This document shows positions 16,441 through 25,054 of a stretch of 64,000 bases of DNA, one piece after another. This stretch comes from Nonomuraea polychroma. Its GTDB lineage: Bacteria > Actinomycetota > Actinomycetes > Streptosporangiales > Streptosporangiaceae. The notes beneath the pieces are model-generated. The model saw only the letters and a list, made by a program, of their open reading frames with translations, was not told the origin of the DNA and did no database searches. The DNA is taken from positions 6,289,501-6,353,500 of the forward strand of contig NZ_SAUN01000001.1 in assembly GCF_004011505.1 (NCBI RefSeq). The letters run 5' to 3'. The position numbers were made by a program, and so were the translations under genes. Each line of letters opens with the position of its first letter. Positions within the stretch are counted from its first letter, which is position 1.

Positions 16441-18939
16441 TCAGCCCAGGTGGACCTCGACTGTCAGCTCGTCACCGTGGTCGAGCACGAACTCCTCGAC
16501 GTTGCCCGCGGCGCACAGATCGTCCTGCGCCTGCCGCACCAGCTCCACCTCGGGGCCCGTGACCGTCAGGCGGGACACTTCAGCCCGCATCGACAGCTTG
16601 GCCTCCGACTTGGCCTTGCGCACCCGCCCGAGCACGTCCGAGGCCACGGCCAGCACCGCCGGATTCCCCGGGCCGGGCGCGACGGCGGGCCACGGCGCAC
16701 GGTGCACCGAGCCCTCCCGCCACCACGACCACACCTCTTCGGTCACGAACGGCAGGAACGGCGCGAACAACCGCAGCAGCACGTCGAGCGCCTGCCGCAG
16801 CGCCGCGTGGGCGGAGGCGGATCCGTCATAGGCCCGTGCCTTGACCAGCTCCAGGTAGTCGTCGCAGAACGCCCAGAAGAAGCGCTCCACGGCCTCCAGA
16901 GCCCGGGTGTGGTCGTAGGCCTCGAACGCCTCGCCGGCCTCGCGCACGGCCTGCGACAGGGCCGCCAGCATCGACAGGTCGAGCGGCTCGGTGACCTCGC
17001 CTTCGCTCTCGGCCAGCCCGAGCACGAACTTGGACGCGTTGAGGATCTTGATGGCGAGCCGCCGCCCGATCTTGAGCTGCCCGACGTCGAACGCCGTGTC
17101 CACGCCGTAGCGCCCGTTCGCCGCCCAGTAGCGCACGGCGTCGGAGCCGTGCTGCTCCAGCAGGTCCATGGGCGTGACCACGTTGCCCTTGGACTTGGAC
17201 ATCTTCTTCCGGTCGGGGTCGAGGATCCACCCGGAGATCGCGACGTCGCTCCACGGCAGCCCGCCGAACTCGTAGTGCGACCTGACCACGGTCGAGAACA
17301 GCCAGGTCCGGATGATCTCGTGGGCCTGTGGTCGCAGGTCGGCGGGGAAGACCCGCTTGAACAGGTCGTCGTCGGTCTCCCAGCGGCCGGCGATCTGCGG
17401 CGTCAGCGACGAGGTGGCCCAGGTGTCCATGACGTCCGGGTCGGCCATGAAGCCGCCGGGCACGCCGCGCTGGTCCTCGGTGTAGCCGGGCGGCACGTCG
17501 GAGGACGGGTCGATCGGCAGCATGTTCTCCGGCGGCACGATCGGCGCGTCGTGGACCGGCTGCCCGGACTCGTCCATCGGATACCACACCGGGAACGGCA
17601 CGCCGAAGAACCGCTGGCGGGAGATCAGCCAGTCGCCGGTGAGCCCTTCGACCCAGTTGTCGTAGCGCACCCGCATGTGCGGTGGGTGCCAGTCCAGCTC
17701 GCGCCCGCGCGCCAGCAGTTGCTGCCGCAGCTCCTCGTCCCTGCCGCCGTTGCGGATGTACCACTGGCGGGTGGTGACGATCTCCAGCGGCTTGTCGCCG
17801 CGCTCGTAGAACTTCACCGTCCGCGCGACCGGCCGCGGCTCGCCCTGCAGGTCGCCGGACTCGCGCAGCAGGTCCACGATCCGCTCGCGCGCGCTGTGCA
17901 CCGTCTTGCCGGCCAGCTCCTTGTACGGCTCCGCGTCCACGCCCTCGGGCGGCTCGGGCAGCAGCCGGCCGTCCCAGCCGATGACCGGCCGGATCGGCAG
18001 CCGCAGCTCCCGCCACCAGGTGACGTCGGTGATGTCGCCGAACGTACAGATCATCGCGATGCCGGAGCCCTTGTCCGGCTCGGCCAGGTGGTGCGCCAGC
18101 ACCGGCACCTCGACCCCGAACAGCGGCGTCAGCACCGACGTGCCGAACAGCTCCTTGTAACGCTCGTCGTCGGGGTGCGCGACCAGCGCCACGCACGCCG
18201 GGATCAGCTCAGGCCTGGTCGTCTCGATCCAGACGGGACCCTTCTCGCCGTAGAACGAGATCCGGTGGAAGGCGCCGGGCCACTCGCGGTCCTCCAGCTC
18301 GGCCTGCGCGACGGCGGTGCGGAAGCTGACGTCCCACAACGTCGGCGCCTCGGCCAGGTAGGCCTCGCCGCGCGCGAGGTTACGCAGGAACGCCCGCTGC
18401 GACACCGCCCGGGCCTCGTCGCCGATCGTGGTGTAGAGCAGCGACCAGTCCACCGACAGGCCGACCCGCCGCCACATCTCCTCGAACGCCTGCTCGTCGA
18501 TCGCGGTCAGCTTGTGGCACAGCTCCACGAAGTTGCGCCGCGAGATCGAGATCTCGCGTTTGCCGGGCTTCTCCGGTGGAACGAAGTCGGGGTCGTACGG
18601 GAGCGACGGGTCGCACCGAACGCCGTAGACGCTCTGCACCCGCCGCTCCGTGGGCAGGCCGTTGTCGTCCCAGCCGATGGGGTAGAAGACCGATTTGCCG
18701 ATCATCCGCTGGTAGCGGGCCATGATGTCGGTTTGGGTGTAGGAGAAGACGTGACCGACGTGCAGCGACCCGGACACGGTGGGCGGCGGCGTGTCGATCG
18801 AGTAGACCTGATCACGCGGCTTGGACCGGTCGAAGCGGTAGGTGTCGTCGGCCTCCCAGCGAGCTACCCATACCTGCTCCAAGCCATCGAGAGTGGGCTT
18901 GTCGGGCATGGATGCATGGCGTAGTCGCTGCTGAGTCAT
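16441..18939 (-). CDS. valS: Valyl-tRNA synthetase
   Basis: An 832-residue class I synthetase that charges tRNA-Val. The HIGH motif is GSLHVGHVF near residue 58 and the KMSKS motif is KKMSKSKGN. GWDDNGLPTE and the inserted editing domain with ETTRPELIPACVALVAHPDD, which removes mischarged Thr, are present, as is the anticodon-binding domain. The ATG at 18939 follows AAGGAGG by only one base, an unusually tight spacing; an internal ATG at 18909 lacks a site. No T-box or other leader was recognised. Confidence 0.95.
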   Translation of the reverse strand: MTQQRLRHASMPDKPTLDGLEQVWVARWEADDTYRFDRSKPRDQVYSIDTPPPTVSGSLHVGHVFSYTQTDIMARYQRMIGKSVFYPIGWDDNGLPTERRVQSVYGVRCDPSLPYDPDFVPPEKPGKREISISRRNFVELCHKLTAIDEQAFEEMWRRVGLSVDWSLLYTTIGDEARAVSQRAFLRNLARGEAYLAEAPTLWDVSFRTAVAQAELEDREWPGAFHRISFYGEKGPVWIETTRPELIPACVALVAHPDDERYKELFGTSVLTPLFGVEVPVLAHHLAEPDKGSGIAMICTFGDITDVTWWRELRLPIRPVIGWDGRLLPEPPEGVDAEPYKELAGKTVHSARERIVDLLRESGDLQGEPRPVARTVKFYERGDKPLEIVTTRQWYIRNGGRDEELRQQLLARGRELDWHPPHMRVRYDNWVEGLTGDWLISRQRFFGVPFPVWYPMDESGQPVHDAPIVPPENMLPIDPSSDVPPGYTEDQRGVPGGFMADPDVMDTWATSSLTPQIAGRWETDDDLFKRVFPADLRPQAHEIIRTWLFSTVVRSHYEFGGLPWSDVAISGWILDPDRKKMSKSKGNVVTPMDLLEQHGSDAVRYWAANGRYGVDTAFDVGQLKIGRRLAIKILNASKFVLGLAESEGEVTEPLDLSMLAALSQAVREAGEAFEAYDHTRALEAVERFFWAFCDDYLELVKARAYDGSASAHAALRQALDVLLRLFAPFLPFVTEEVWSWWREGSVHRAPWPAVAPGPGNPAVLAVASDVLGRVRKAKSEAKLSMRAEVSRLTVTGPEVELVRQAQDDLCAAGNVEEFVLDHGDELTVEVHLG

Positions 18940-19017
18940 GCCTCCTTATGGTACGGCTTCACGGGCTCGGCAAGCGGTACAGACTAGGGTTCGTTACATA
19001 TGGGGAAGGAGATCGGC

Positions 19018-19302
19018 ATGGCGGACGACAAGCCGGACGTGGCCTGGAGGGTCATCGGCGGCCTCGTGGGTCTGGTGACGGGGTGGGCGATGAAAAAGCT
19101 CCTCGGGTTCGTCTGGGTGAAGGCGACCGGCAAGGAGCCGCCGGTCGACACAGAGTCACCCGAGGTCAGCATGGGCGAGGCCATCGGCTACGCCGTGCTC
19201 ATGGGCGTCGGCATGTCCGTGGCGCAGATCGTGGTCAACCGGACCGCCAAGAAGCGCTACGACGCGTGGAAGTCTCTGAAGCAGGTGACTCCAGGGCAGT
19301 GA
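19018..19302 (+). CDS. DUF4235 family membrane protein
   Basis: A 94-residue protein with two hydrophobic segments (VIGGLVGLVTGWAMKKLLGF and AIGYAVLMGVGMSVAQIVV) joined by a polar loop, matching the DUF4235 family of unknown function. The ATG at 19018 has GGAG six bases upstream; the earlier ATG at 19000 has none. The last 68 bases overlap the convergent otsA gene, so both C-termini are encoded on opposite strands of the same DNA. Confidence 0.85.
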   Translation: MADDKPDVAWRVIGGLVGLVTGWAMKKLLGFVWVKATGKEPPVDTESPEVSMGEAIGYAVLMGVGMSVAQIVVNRTAKKRYDAWKSLKQVTPGQ

Positions 19303-20668
19303 GAAACTCACTCGCCCAGCGGTCAACGTCGTAGGTGGCGACCCGGCGGCGCATCGTCCGCATCCGCCGGGCCAGCTCGTGCGGCGTGGCCCGCATCGCG
19401 GCCAGCATCTGCCGCTTGACGTCCTCGACGTCGTACGGATTGACCAGATAGGCCTGGCGCAGCTCGTCGGCGGCCCCGGCGAACTCGCTGAGCACCAGCC
19501 CGCCGTGCAGGTCGTGATGGCAGGAGATGTACTCCTTGGCCACCAAGTTCATGCCGTCGCGCAGCGGGGTCACGACCATGACGTCGGCGGCGAGATAGAG
19601 CGCGGCCAGTTCCTCGTGGTCGTAGGACTGGTGGAAGTAGACGACCGGCTGGTAGCCGAGCTGCGCGTGCTCACCGTTGATCCGCCCCACCTGCAGCTCG
19701 ATGTCGTCGCGCAGCCGGCGGTATTCCTCCACCCGCTCCCTGCTCGGCGTGGCGATCTGCACGAACACCGCCTCACCCGTCTTCAGCCGCCCATCCTTCA
19801 GCAGCTCACCGAACGCCTCCAGCCGCTGCCCGATCCCCTTGGTGTAGTCGAGCCGGTCCACACCGAGCAGCACGTGCTGGGGATCACCGAGCTCCACCCT
19901 GATCTCCTTGGCCCGCGCCACGACGTGCGGCTCGCGTACCACCGAGTCGAGATGGCCGAAGTCCACGGAGATCGGGAACGCCTGCGTCCGCACGACGCGG
20001 TCGTCGAGAAAGATCTCGTTCCCCTTGTACGGCAGCCCGAGCAGCCGCCGGCACAGCCTGCGGAAGTTGGAGGCCCCTCCGGGCAGCTGGAAGCCCACCA
20101 GATCGGCCCCGAGCAGGCCCTCGACCAGCTCCTTGCGCCACGGCAGCCGCCAGAACAGCTCGACCGGCGGGAAGGGGATGTGCAGGAAGAACCCGATCCG
20201 CAGGTCGGGCCTGAGCCTGCGCAGCATGGCAGGCACCAGCTGGAGCTGGTAGTCCTGCACCCAGACGACCGCGCCTTCCTCGGCCGCGTCGGCGGCGGCG
20301 TTGGCGAAGCGCTCGTTGACCTCCCGGTAGGTCTCCCACATCGCCCGGTCGAACACCGGCGGCGCCACGACGTCGTGGTAGAGCGGCCACAACGTGGCGT
20401 TGGAGAAGCCCTCGTAATAGAGCTCCACCTCGCTGGCCGACAGCGGGATCGGGATCAAGTTCATGCCGCCCTGCTCGAACGGCTCCAGTTTCTCGTCGGG
20501 CGCCCCGTGCCAACCGGCCCAGGCTCCATGGCGGCGCTGCATCACCGGCGCGATCGCAGTGACGAGCCCACCCGGGCTCCTGCGCCACGAGGCCGTTCCG
20601 TCAGGCCCGATCGTCCTGTCCACCGGCAAGCGGTTCGCGACGATCAGAAACGAGCTCCGGCCAGTCAC
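19235..20668 (-). CDS. otsA: Alpha,alpha-trehalose-phosphate synthase (UDP-forming)
   Basis: A 477-residue GT20 glycosyltransferase that makes trehalose-6-phosphate from UDP-glucose and glucose-6-phosphate. Signatures are LIVANRLPVDR, VWVQDYQLQLVPAMLR, LLGVDRLDYTKGIGQRLEAF and VVTPLRDGMNLVAKEY. No trehalose-phosphate phosphatase (otsB) lies nearby, so it must be elsewhere. The C-terminus overlaps the DUF4235 gene tail-to-tail by 68 bases, which may shape mRNA ends or allow antisense effects. Confidence 0.95.
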   Translation of the reverse strand: MTGRSSFLIVANRLPVDRTIGPDGTASWRRSPGGLVTAIAPVMQRRHGAWAGWHGAPDEKLEPFEQGGMNLIPIPLSASEVELYYEGFSNATLWPLYHDVVAPPVFDRAMWETYREVNERFANAAADAAEEGAVVWVQDYQLQLVPAMLRRLRPDLRIGFFLHIPFPPVELFWRLPWRKELVEGLLGADLVGFQLPGGASNFRRLCRRLLGLPYKGNEIFLDDRVVRTQAFPISVDFGHLDSVVREPHVVARAKEIRVELGDPQHVLLGVDRLDYTKGIGQRLEAFGELLKDGRLKTGEAVFVQIATPSRERVEEYRRLRDDIELQVGRINGEHAQLGYQPVVYFHQSYDHEELAALYLAADVMVVTPLRDGMNLVAKEYISCHHDLHGGLVLSEFAGAADELRQAYLVNPYDVEDVKRQMLAAMRATPHELARRMRTMRRRVATYDVDRWASEFLTALESPASETSTRRSASWRSG

Positions 20669-20682
20669 GCAGTTCCCTCCTC

Positions 20683-22227
20683 TTATGGGGTTATGTCAGG
20701 CGAGCCGCCCAGCGCGCGGCTCAAGGCGGCCGCCACCGACTCCGGACTCGCGTGGGGGATGATCGCGGCGATGTGGGAGTCAGGCCTGACGACCCATGCC
20801 TCATCCGGCTCCGCGCCAAGCCTTTCAGTCAGCGAGCCGGTCCCATCCATCTCCGCGAGCCCGCGTACGGCGAGCGGCGCCGTAGTGACCTTGCCCAGGA
20901 CCTGCACAAACAAACTCGAATCGCACATATCACCCAGAAGTACGAGAAATCCATCCCGGCAGAACTCACGCAGCCGCCCGCCCGAAATGCCGATGTCAGG
21001 CAGGATCACGCCGGGCGCGGGCGGGCACAACGCACCCTTGGGCGGCCTGCCCGTGAAGGGCCGCGTCGGCTCCGGCGTGGTCAGCGGCGAGTCGACATAC
21101 CAGTACGGCTCGGCGAAGCGCCCGGAGTCGACCTCCGCGACGAGCCCGCCCTCCAGCACCGCCCGCCGGTGCATCCGCTCCTCCACGCTCCGTGGCGCGA
21201 TGAAACGCATGGTGGCGGCGGTGACGTCGAGGTTCTCCCGCGCCGCCGCGTGCCGCTCGGCGTGGTACGACTCCAGCAGGCCGCCCCCGGCCCAGCCGTT
21301 GAGCACGAAGGCCAGCTTCCATGCCGCGTTCTCGGCGTCGGGCACGCCGGAGTTGAGCCCGCGCGCCCCGAACGGGGCCACCAGGTGGGCGCAGTCTCCG
21401 GCCAGCAGCACCCGGCCGACGCGCATGCGGGAGGCGATGCGGGAGTGGAAGCGGTAGGTGCTGTGCCAGAGCAGCTCGTAGGGCAGGTCACCAATGATTT
21501 GCCTGATTTTTCGCGAAATATCAGGCTTGGTGGGGATGAAGTCGGGCGCGATCTGCCAGTCGATCCTGAACGTGCCTCCGGGGCAGGGGTGGATCAGCAC
21601 CTGCCGTCCCGGATTCCAGACGGGATCGAAGTAGAAGCGGCGCTCGTTCTCCCACCCCGGCAGGTCGGCCTTGATGTCGCAGATGAGGAACTGGTCGTCG
21701 AACGTCTCACCGTCGAACGTGACGCCGAGCGACTGGCGTACCTGCTGGGCCCTGGCCCCGGCGCAGACCAGCACGTACGGCGCCCGCAGCAGCCGCTGCC
21801 CGCAGTGCACCGTGACGCCGGAGGCGTCCTGCGTGAGCCCGGTCACCTCGTGGCTCCAGCGCACCTCGATGAGCGGCTGCCCGGCGATGACCTCGTCGAG
21901 GATCTGCTCGGTGCGCGCCTGCGAGATGTTCACGAACGGCGGCATCGGGCCTTCCCGCTCGAACGACCAGGAGAACAGCTCGCGATCGCGGTAAAAGGTG
22001 CGGGCGGTCGTCCAGGTCAGCCCCTCCTCGGCCACCTTGCCCGCGCCTACGGCGGCCCAGACGTCGAGCACGTCCCGCTGCTGGCAGATCGAGCGGGACC
22101 CGGCCGCGTCCCGCTCCGGCCGCCGGTCCAGCACCAGCACCGGGATGCCCCAGCGGGCCAGCAACAACGCGGCACTCTGCCCGACCGGGCCCGCGCCGAC
22201 CACGATGACCTGCGGTTCGGTGTTCAT
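20683..22227 (-). CDS. FAD-dependent aromatic-ring monooxygenase (MhpA-like)
   Basis: A 514-residue group A flavoprotein hydroxylase. VIVVGAGPVGQSAALLLARWG binds FAD and RVLLAGDCAHLVAPFGARGLNSG is the second FAD motif. A C-terminal thioredoxin-like domain follows from about residue 390. Relatives hydroxylate phenolic acids such as 3-(3-hydroxyphenyl)propionate using NAD(P)H and O2. Its ATG overlaps the TGA of the upstream MBL-fold gene by four bases (ATGA), and paaN precedes that gene, so the three form an aromatic-degradation operon. The substrate is not determinable from sequence. Confidence 0.88.
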   Translation of the reverse strand: MNTEPQVIVVGAGPVGQSAALLLARWGIPVLVLDRRPERDAAGSRSICQQRDVLDVWAAVGAGKVAEEGLTWTTARTFYRDRELFSWSFEREGPMPPFVNISQARTEQILDEVIAGQPLIEVRWSHEVTGLTQDASGVTVHCGQRLLRAPYVLVCAGARAQQVRQSLGVTFDGETFDDQFLICDIKADLPGWENERRFYFDPVWNPGRQVLIHPCPGGTFRIDWQIAPDFIPTKPDISRKIRQIIGDLPYELLWHSTYRFHSRIASRMRVGRVLLAGDCAHLVAPFGARGLNSGVPDAENAAWKLAFVLNGWAGGGLLESYHAERHAAARENLDVTAATMRFIAPRSVEERMHRRAVLEGGLVAEVDSGRFAEPYWYVDSPLTTPEPTRPFTGRPPKGALCPPAPGVILPDIGISGGRLREFCRDGFLVLLGDMCDSSLFVQVLGKVTTAPLAVRGLAEMDGTGSLTERLGAEPDEAWVVRPDSHIAAIIPHASPESVAAALSRALGGSPDITP

Positions 22228-23171
22228 GACTGCAGCTCGTCCCAGACCTCGCGGTCACGCTCGGCGGTCCAGACGCGCGGCCGTTCGACGCCGTGCAACT
22301 CGTCCCAGAGCCGGGAGACGTTGAACGGCAGGCAGTGCTCGAAGATCGGCCAGGAGCCGTAGCGGGGCTCCAGAGCGCGGTGCGTGTTGTGGAAGGCCTC
22401 CTTCAGCGTCCCGGCGGCGCCCACCTCACGCAGCATGACCCGGAGGAAGTCACGGGTCTGCGCGATGGCCGCCTCCACCCCGGCCTTGCCCCTGGCCACC
22501 GCTCCCCTGCCGCCGACCAGCGTCTCCGCCCCGAACGACGCCACCCGGTCGAGCGTGCCCGCAGACCACTCGCGGTGGAAGGCGTCGCCCGTGTAGAGGG
22601 CGGCCTGCGACTCGACGAGGTCGCCGGCGAACATGATCCGATGCCGCGGCAGCCACGCCACCAGGTCGCCCTCGGTGTGGCCGCGCCCGCAGTAGGCCAG
22701 CACCAGATCGCCCCGGTCGCCGCCCAGGTCGATGGTGAACGTGTCACTGAACGTCGCCGTCGGCCACGTCAGGCCGGGGATCGACTCGGGCTCCTTGAAC
22801 AGGCGGGGCATCCTGGCGTATTCACTGGCCCAGTCCTGCTCGCCGCGCTCGGTGATCAGCTCGCGGGTCTTGTCGTGCGTCACGATCACGTCCGCGCCGA
22901 ACGCCGACGCGCCCAGCACCCTGACGGCGTGGTAGTGCGACAACACCAGATACCTGATCGGCTTGCCGGTGTGCGCACGCAGCCTCGTCAGCCACTCGCG
23001 GGCGGCCACCGGCGTGGCCAGGGCCTCGAAGCAGACGAGGAAGTCCTCGCCCTCGATGGCGCCCACGTTCGGGTCGCCTTCGGCGGTGAGCGCGTACACG
23101 CCGTCCGCCAGCACCTCCATGGTCTGCTCTTTCTCACCGAGATCCGCCGACGAGGCGAACGGCTTGGCCAT
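22224..23171 (-). CDS. MBL-fold hydrolase with modified metal motif
   Basis: About 315 residues of metallo-beta-lactamase fold: an N-terminal strand pair, LVLSHYHAVRVLGAS where the HxHxDH motif normally lies, GHTEGDLVAWLP and MFAGDLVES. The Asp and last His of HxHxDH are replaced (HYHAVR), so the second metal site is probably incomplete. From memory the same HYHAVRVLGA stretch occurs in homologues in aromatic-degradation clusters, so it looks like a subfamily trait rather than decay. The ATG at 23171 follows GGAGG; the earlier start is unsupported. It lies between paaN and the monooxygenase. Confidence 0.82.
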   Translation of the reverse strand: MAKPFASSADLGEKEQTMEVLADGVYALTAEGDPNVGAIEGEDFLVCFEALATPVAAREWLTRLRAHTGKPIRYLVLSHYHAVRVLGASAFGADVIVTHDKTRELITERGEQDWASEYARMPRLFKEPESIPGLTWPTATFSDTFTIDLGGDRGDLVLAYCGRGHTEGDLVAWLPRHRIMFAGDLVESQAALYTGDAFHREWSAGTLDRVASFGAETLVGGRGAVARGKAGVEAAIAQTRDFLRVMLREVGAAGTLKEAFHNTHRALEPRYGSWPIFEHCLPFNVSRLWDELHGVERPRVWTAERDREVWDELQS

Positions 23172-23237
23172 GGCTCTCCCTCCCGTCACCACTCGTAGAG
23201 TCTCTTCCCGCTCCGGCGGCCCCCTCCCGGGGCGGGG

Positions 23238-24884
23238 TCACGCCGGGCGGCGGGACTGCACCATGTGGAAGCGGCCGGCCACGTAGCCGGGGTCGGTGAG
23301 GGAGGCCGTGGCGGCCGGGTTGGCACCGGTGCCGTGGTAGTCGCTGAAGGCGGCCGACTGGTTGACGAAGACGCCGGCGGTCAGGTTGCACGACAGGTTG
23401 ACGCCCGCGTCCAGTGCGGCGCTCTCGGCCTGGTCGAGCACCTCCGGGGAGGTGGAGTAGGCGGACGCGGTGAGCGCCCCGCGCGCCTTGGTCGTGCGGC
23501 GCAGCACCTCCAGGCTCTCCTCGGTGGAGGCCGTGGGAACGAGGAACGCGATCGGCCCGAAGTGCTCGCGCCCGTAGACGTCCGAGGCGGACGGGTCCAC
23601 GCGGACGATCACCGGCGTCCTGATCACCGCGTCGGGGAAAGACGGGTGCCGGACGGCCCGCGACGGCAGCACCACGTCCCCCAGCGAGGGCGCGCTCTCC
23701 ACCCGCGCCAGCACGTCGGGGTTGACGATGGCGCCGGTCAGCTCGACCGCCCGGGCATCGTCCCCGAGCAGCTTGCCGACCGCGGCGGCCAGCCCTGAGG
23801 CGACCTCCTCGAAGCCCTTGTGCCCCTCGTCCGTGTCGATCCCGCCGGCGGGGACGAGGATGTTCTGCGGGGCGGTGCACATCTGACCGCTGTAGAGCGA
23901 CAACGAGAACGCCAGATTGCCCAGCATGCCCCGCCAGGAGTCGGTGGAGTCGACGACGACGGTGTTGACCCCGGCCTTCTCGGTGTGCACGAGGGCCTGG
24001 CGGGCGTTCTGCTCCAGCCAGTCGCCGAACTCGGTGGAGCCGGTGAAGTCGACGATGCGGACGTCCGGGTGCGTGGCCAGGGTCTTGGCCAGTCCTCGGC
24101 CCTCCTCGGCGGCCAGCGACACGAGCGCCGGGTCGAAGCCGGCCTCGGCCAGCACCTCGCGGGCGATCCGCACGGTGATCGCGAGCGGCAGGACGGCCCG
24201 GGGATGCGGCTTGACGATCACGGGGTTGCCGGTGACGAGCGAGGCGAACAGCCCCGGGTACGCGTTCCACGTCGGGAACGTGTTGCACCCGATCACCAGC
24301 GCGACGCCCCTGGGCACGACGGTGAAGCGCTTGTCCATGACGAGCGGCTCGCCTTTGCCCGGCTTCTCCCAGTGGGCGATCGGGGCGGAGGCCGTCATGG
24401 CGGCGTAGCCGTACGTGACGGCCTCCAGGGCGCGATCCTGCGCGTGCGGGCCGCCCGCCTGGAACGCCATCACGAACGCCTGCCCGGTCGTGTGCTGCAC
24501 CGCGTTGGCGAGCTCGAAGCTGTGCTGGTTGATGCGGTTGACGATCTCGACGCAGGCCAGGGCGCGGGTGTCGGGGCCGGCGTCGCGCCAGGCCGGCATC
24601 GCCGCCTTGGCCGCGCCGATGAGGTCCTCGACGACGGGCTCGGGGTAAGTGACGCCGAGGTCGATGCCGTACGGCGAGCGCTCGGCGCCGATCCAGGCCC
24701 CGGTGCCTGGCTGGTCGAGGGGGAACGGCTTGCCGAGGTAGGACTCGAACGCCTCCTTGCCCCGCTCGGCCGCCCCTTCGCCGTAGACGCGCGGGCTCGG
24801 CGACTCGGGATAGGCGCTCCAATATCCCCGTCCGGCGATCGCCGAAAGGGCTTTCTCCAGGGTGTCGCGGTTGTGTTCGAACAT
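23238..24884 (-). CDS. paaN: Phenylacetic acid degradation protein PaaN (aldehyde dehydrogenase family)
   Basis: A 548-residue aldehyde dehydrogenase-superfamily protein. CNTFPTWNAYPGLFASLVTGNPVIVKPHP is the cofactor region, VDFTGSTEFG the Rossmann glycine motif, and SLYSGQMCTAPQN carries the catalytic Cys. The overall sequence matches PaaN proteins, thought to oxidise a ring-cleavage aldehyde in phenylacetate catabolism. It heads an operon with the MBL-fold and monooxygenase genes and is divergent from paaK. The core paaABCDE epoxidase genes are not in the window. Confidence 0.9.
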   Translation of the reverse strand: MFEHNRDTLEKALSAIAGRGYWSAYPESPSPRVYGEGAAERGKEAFESYLGKPFPLDQPGTGAWIGAERSPYGIDLGVTYPEPVVEDLIGAAKAAMPAWRDAGPDTRALACVEIVNRINQHSFELANAVQHTTGQAFVMAFQAGGPHAQDRALEAVTYGYAAMTASAPIAHWEKPGKGEPLVMDKRFTVVPRGVALVIGCNTFPTWNAYPGLFASLVTGNPVIVKPHPRAVLPLAITVRIAREVLAEAGFDPALVSLAAEEGRGLAKTLATHPDVRIVDFTGSTEFGDWLEQNARQALVHTEKAGVNTVVVDSTDSWRGMLGNLAFSLSLYSGQMCTAPQNILVPAGGIDTDEGHKGFEEVASGLAAAVGKLLGDDARAVELTGAIVNPDVLARVESAPSLGDVVLPSRAVRHPSFPDAVIRTPVIVRVDPSASDVYGREHFGPIAFLVPTASTEESLEVLRRTTKARGALTASAYSTSPEVLDQAESAALDAGVNLSCNLTAGVFVNQSAAFSDYHGTGANPAATASLTDPGYVAGRFHMVQSRRPA

Positions 24885-24930
24885 GTTTGCTCACCCTCTT
24901 GACAGAGATCGGCCAGACGGTGAAGTGTTT

Positions 24931-24944
24931 ACCGAACATTCGGT
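24931..24944. promoter_or_regulatory. TetR-type palindromic operator between paaN and paaK
   Basis: ACCGAACATTCGGT is a perfect palindrome of 6-base arms around two bases. It lies in the 82-base divergent spacer between paaN and the paaI stump/paaK genes and is the kind of site bound by PaaR-like TetR repressors, one of which is encoded at 26358-26954. Binding is inferred. Confidence 0.65.
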
Positions 24945-24966
24945 CAGTTGACAAGGGAGACCTGCG

Positions 24967-25053
24967 TTGGAGAGCGCGCGGCGGATGATGGACGCCGACA
25001 CCGCCTCCGCGGCCCTGGGCATCGAGGAGATCGCGGCCGGAGCCGGGAGCTGA
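24967..25053 (+). pseudogene. Truncated paaI-like stump (N-terminal 28 codons only)
   Basis: A TTG start preceded by AAGGGAGA opens a 28-codon frame ending one base before paaK. Its product, with RRMMDADTASAALGIEE in the middle, looks like the first helix and strand of PaaI acyl-CoA thioesterases (ADxASxALGIEL pattern), but it stops where the hotdog domain should begin. The simplest reading is a paaI gene that lost most of its body while keeping its start signals and its coupling to paaK. It might also work as a short leader peptide. Confidence 0.5.
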
Positions 25054-25054
25054 G

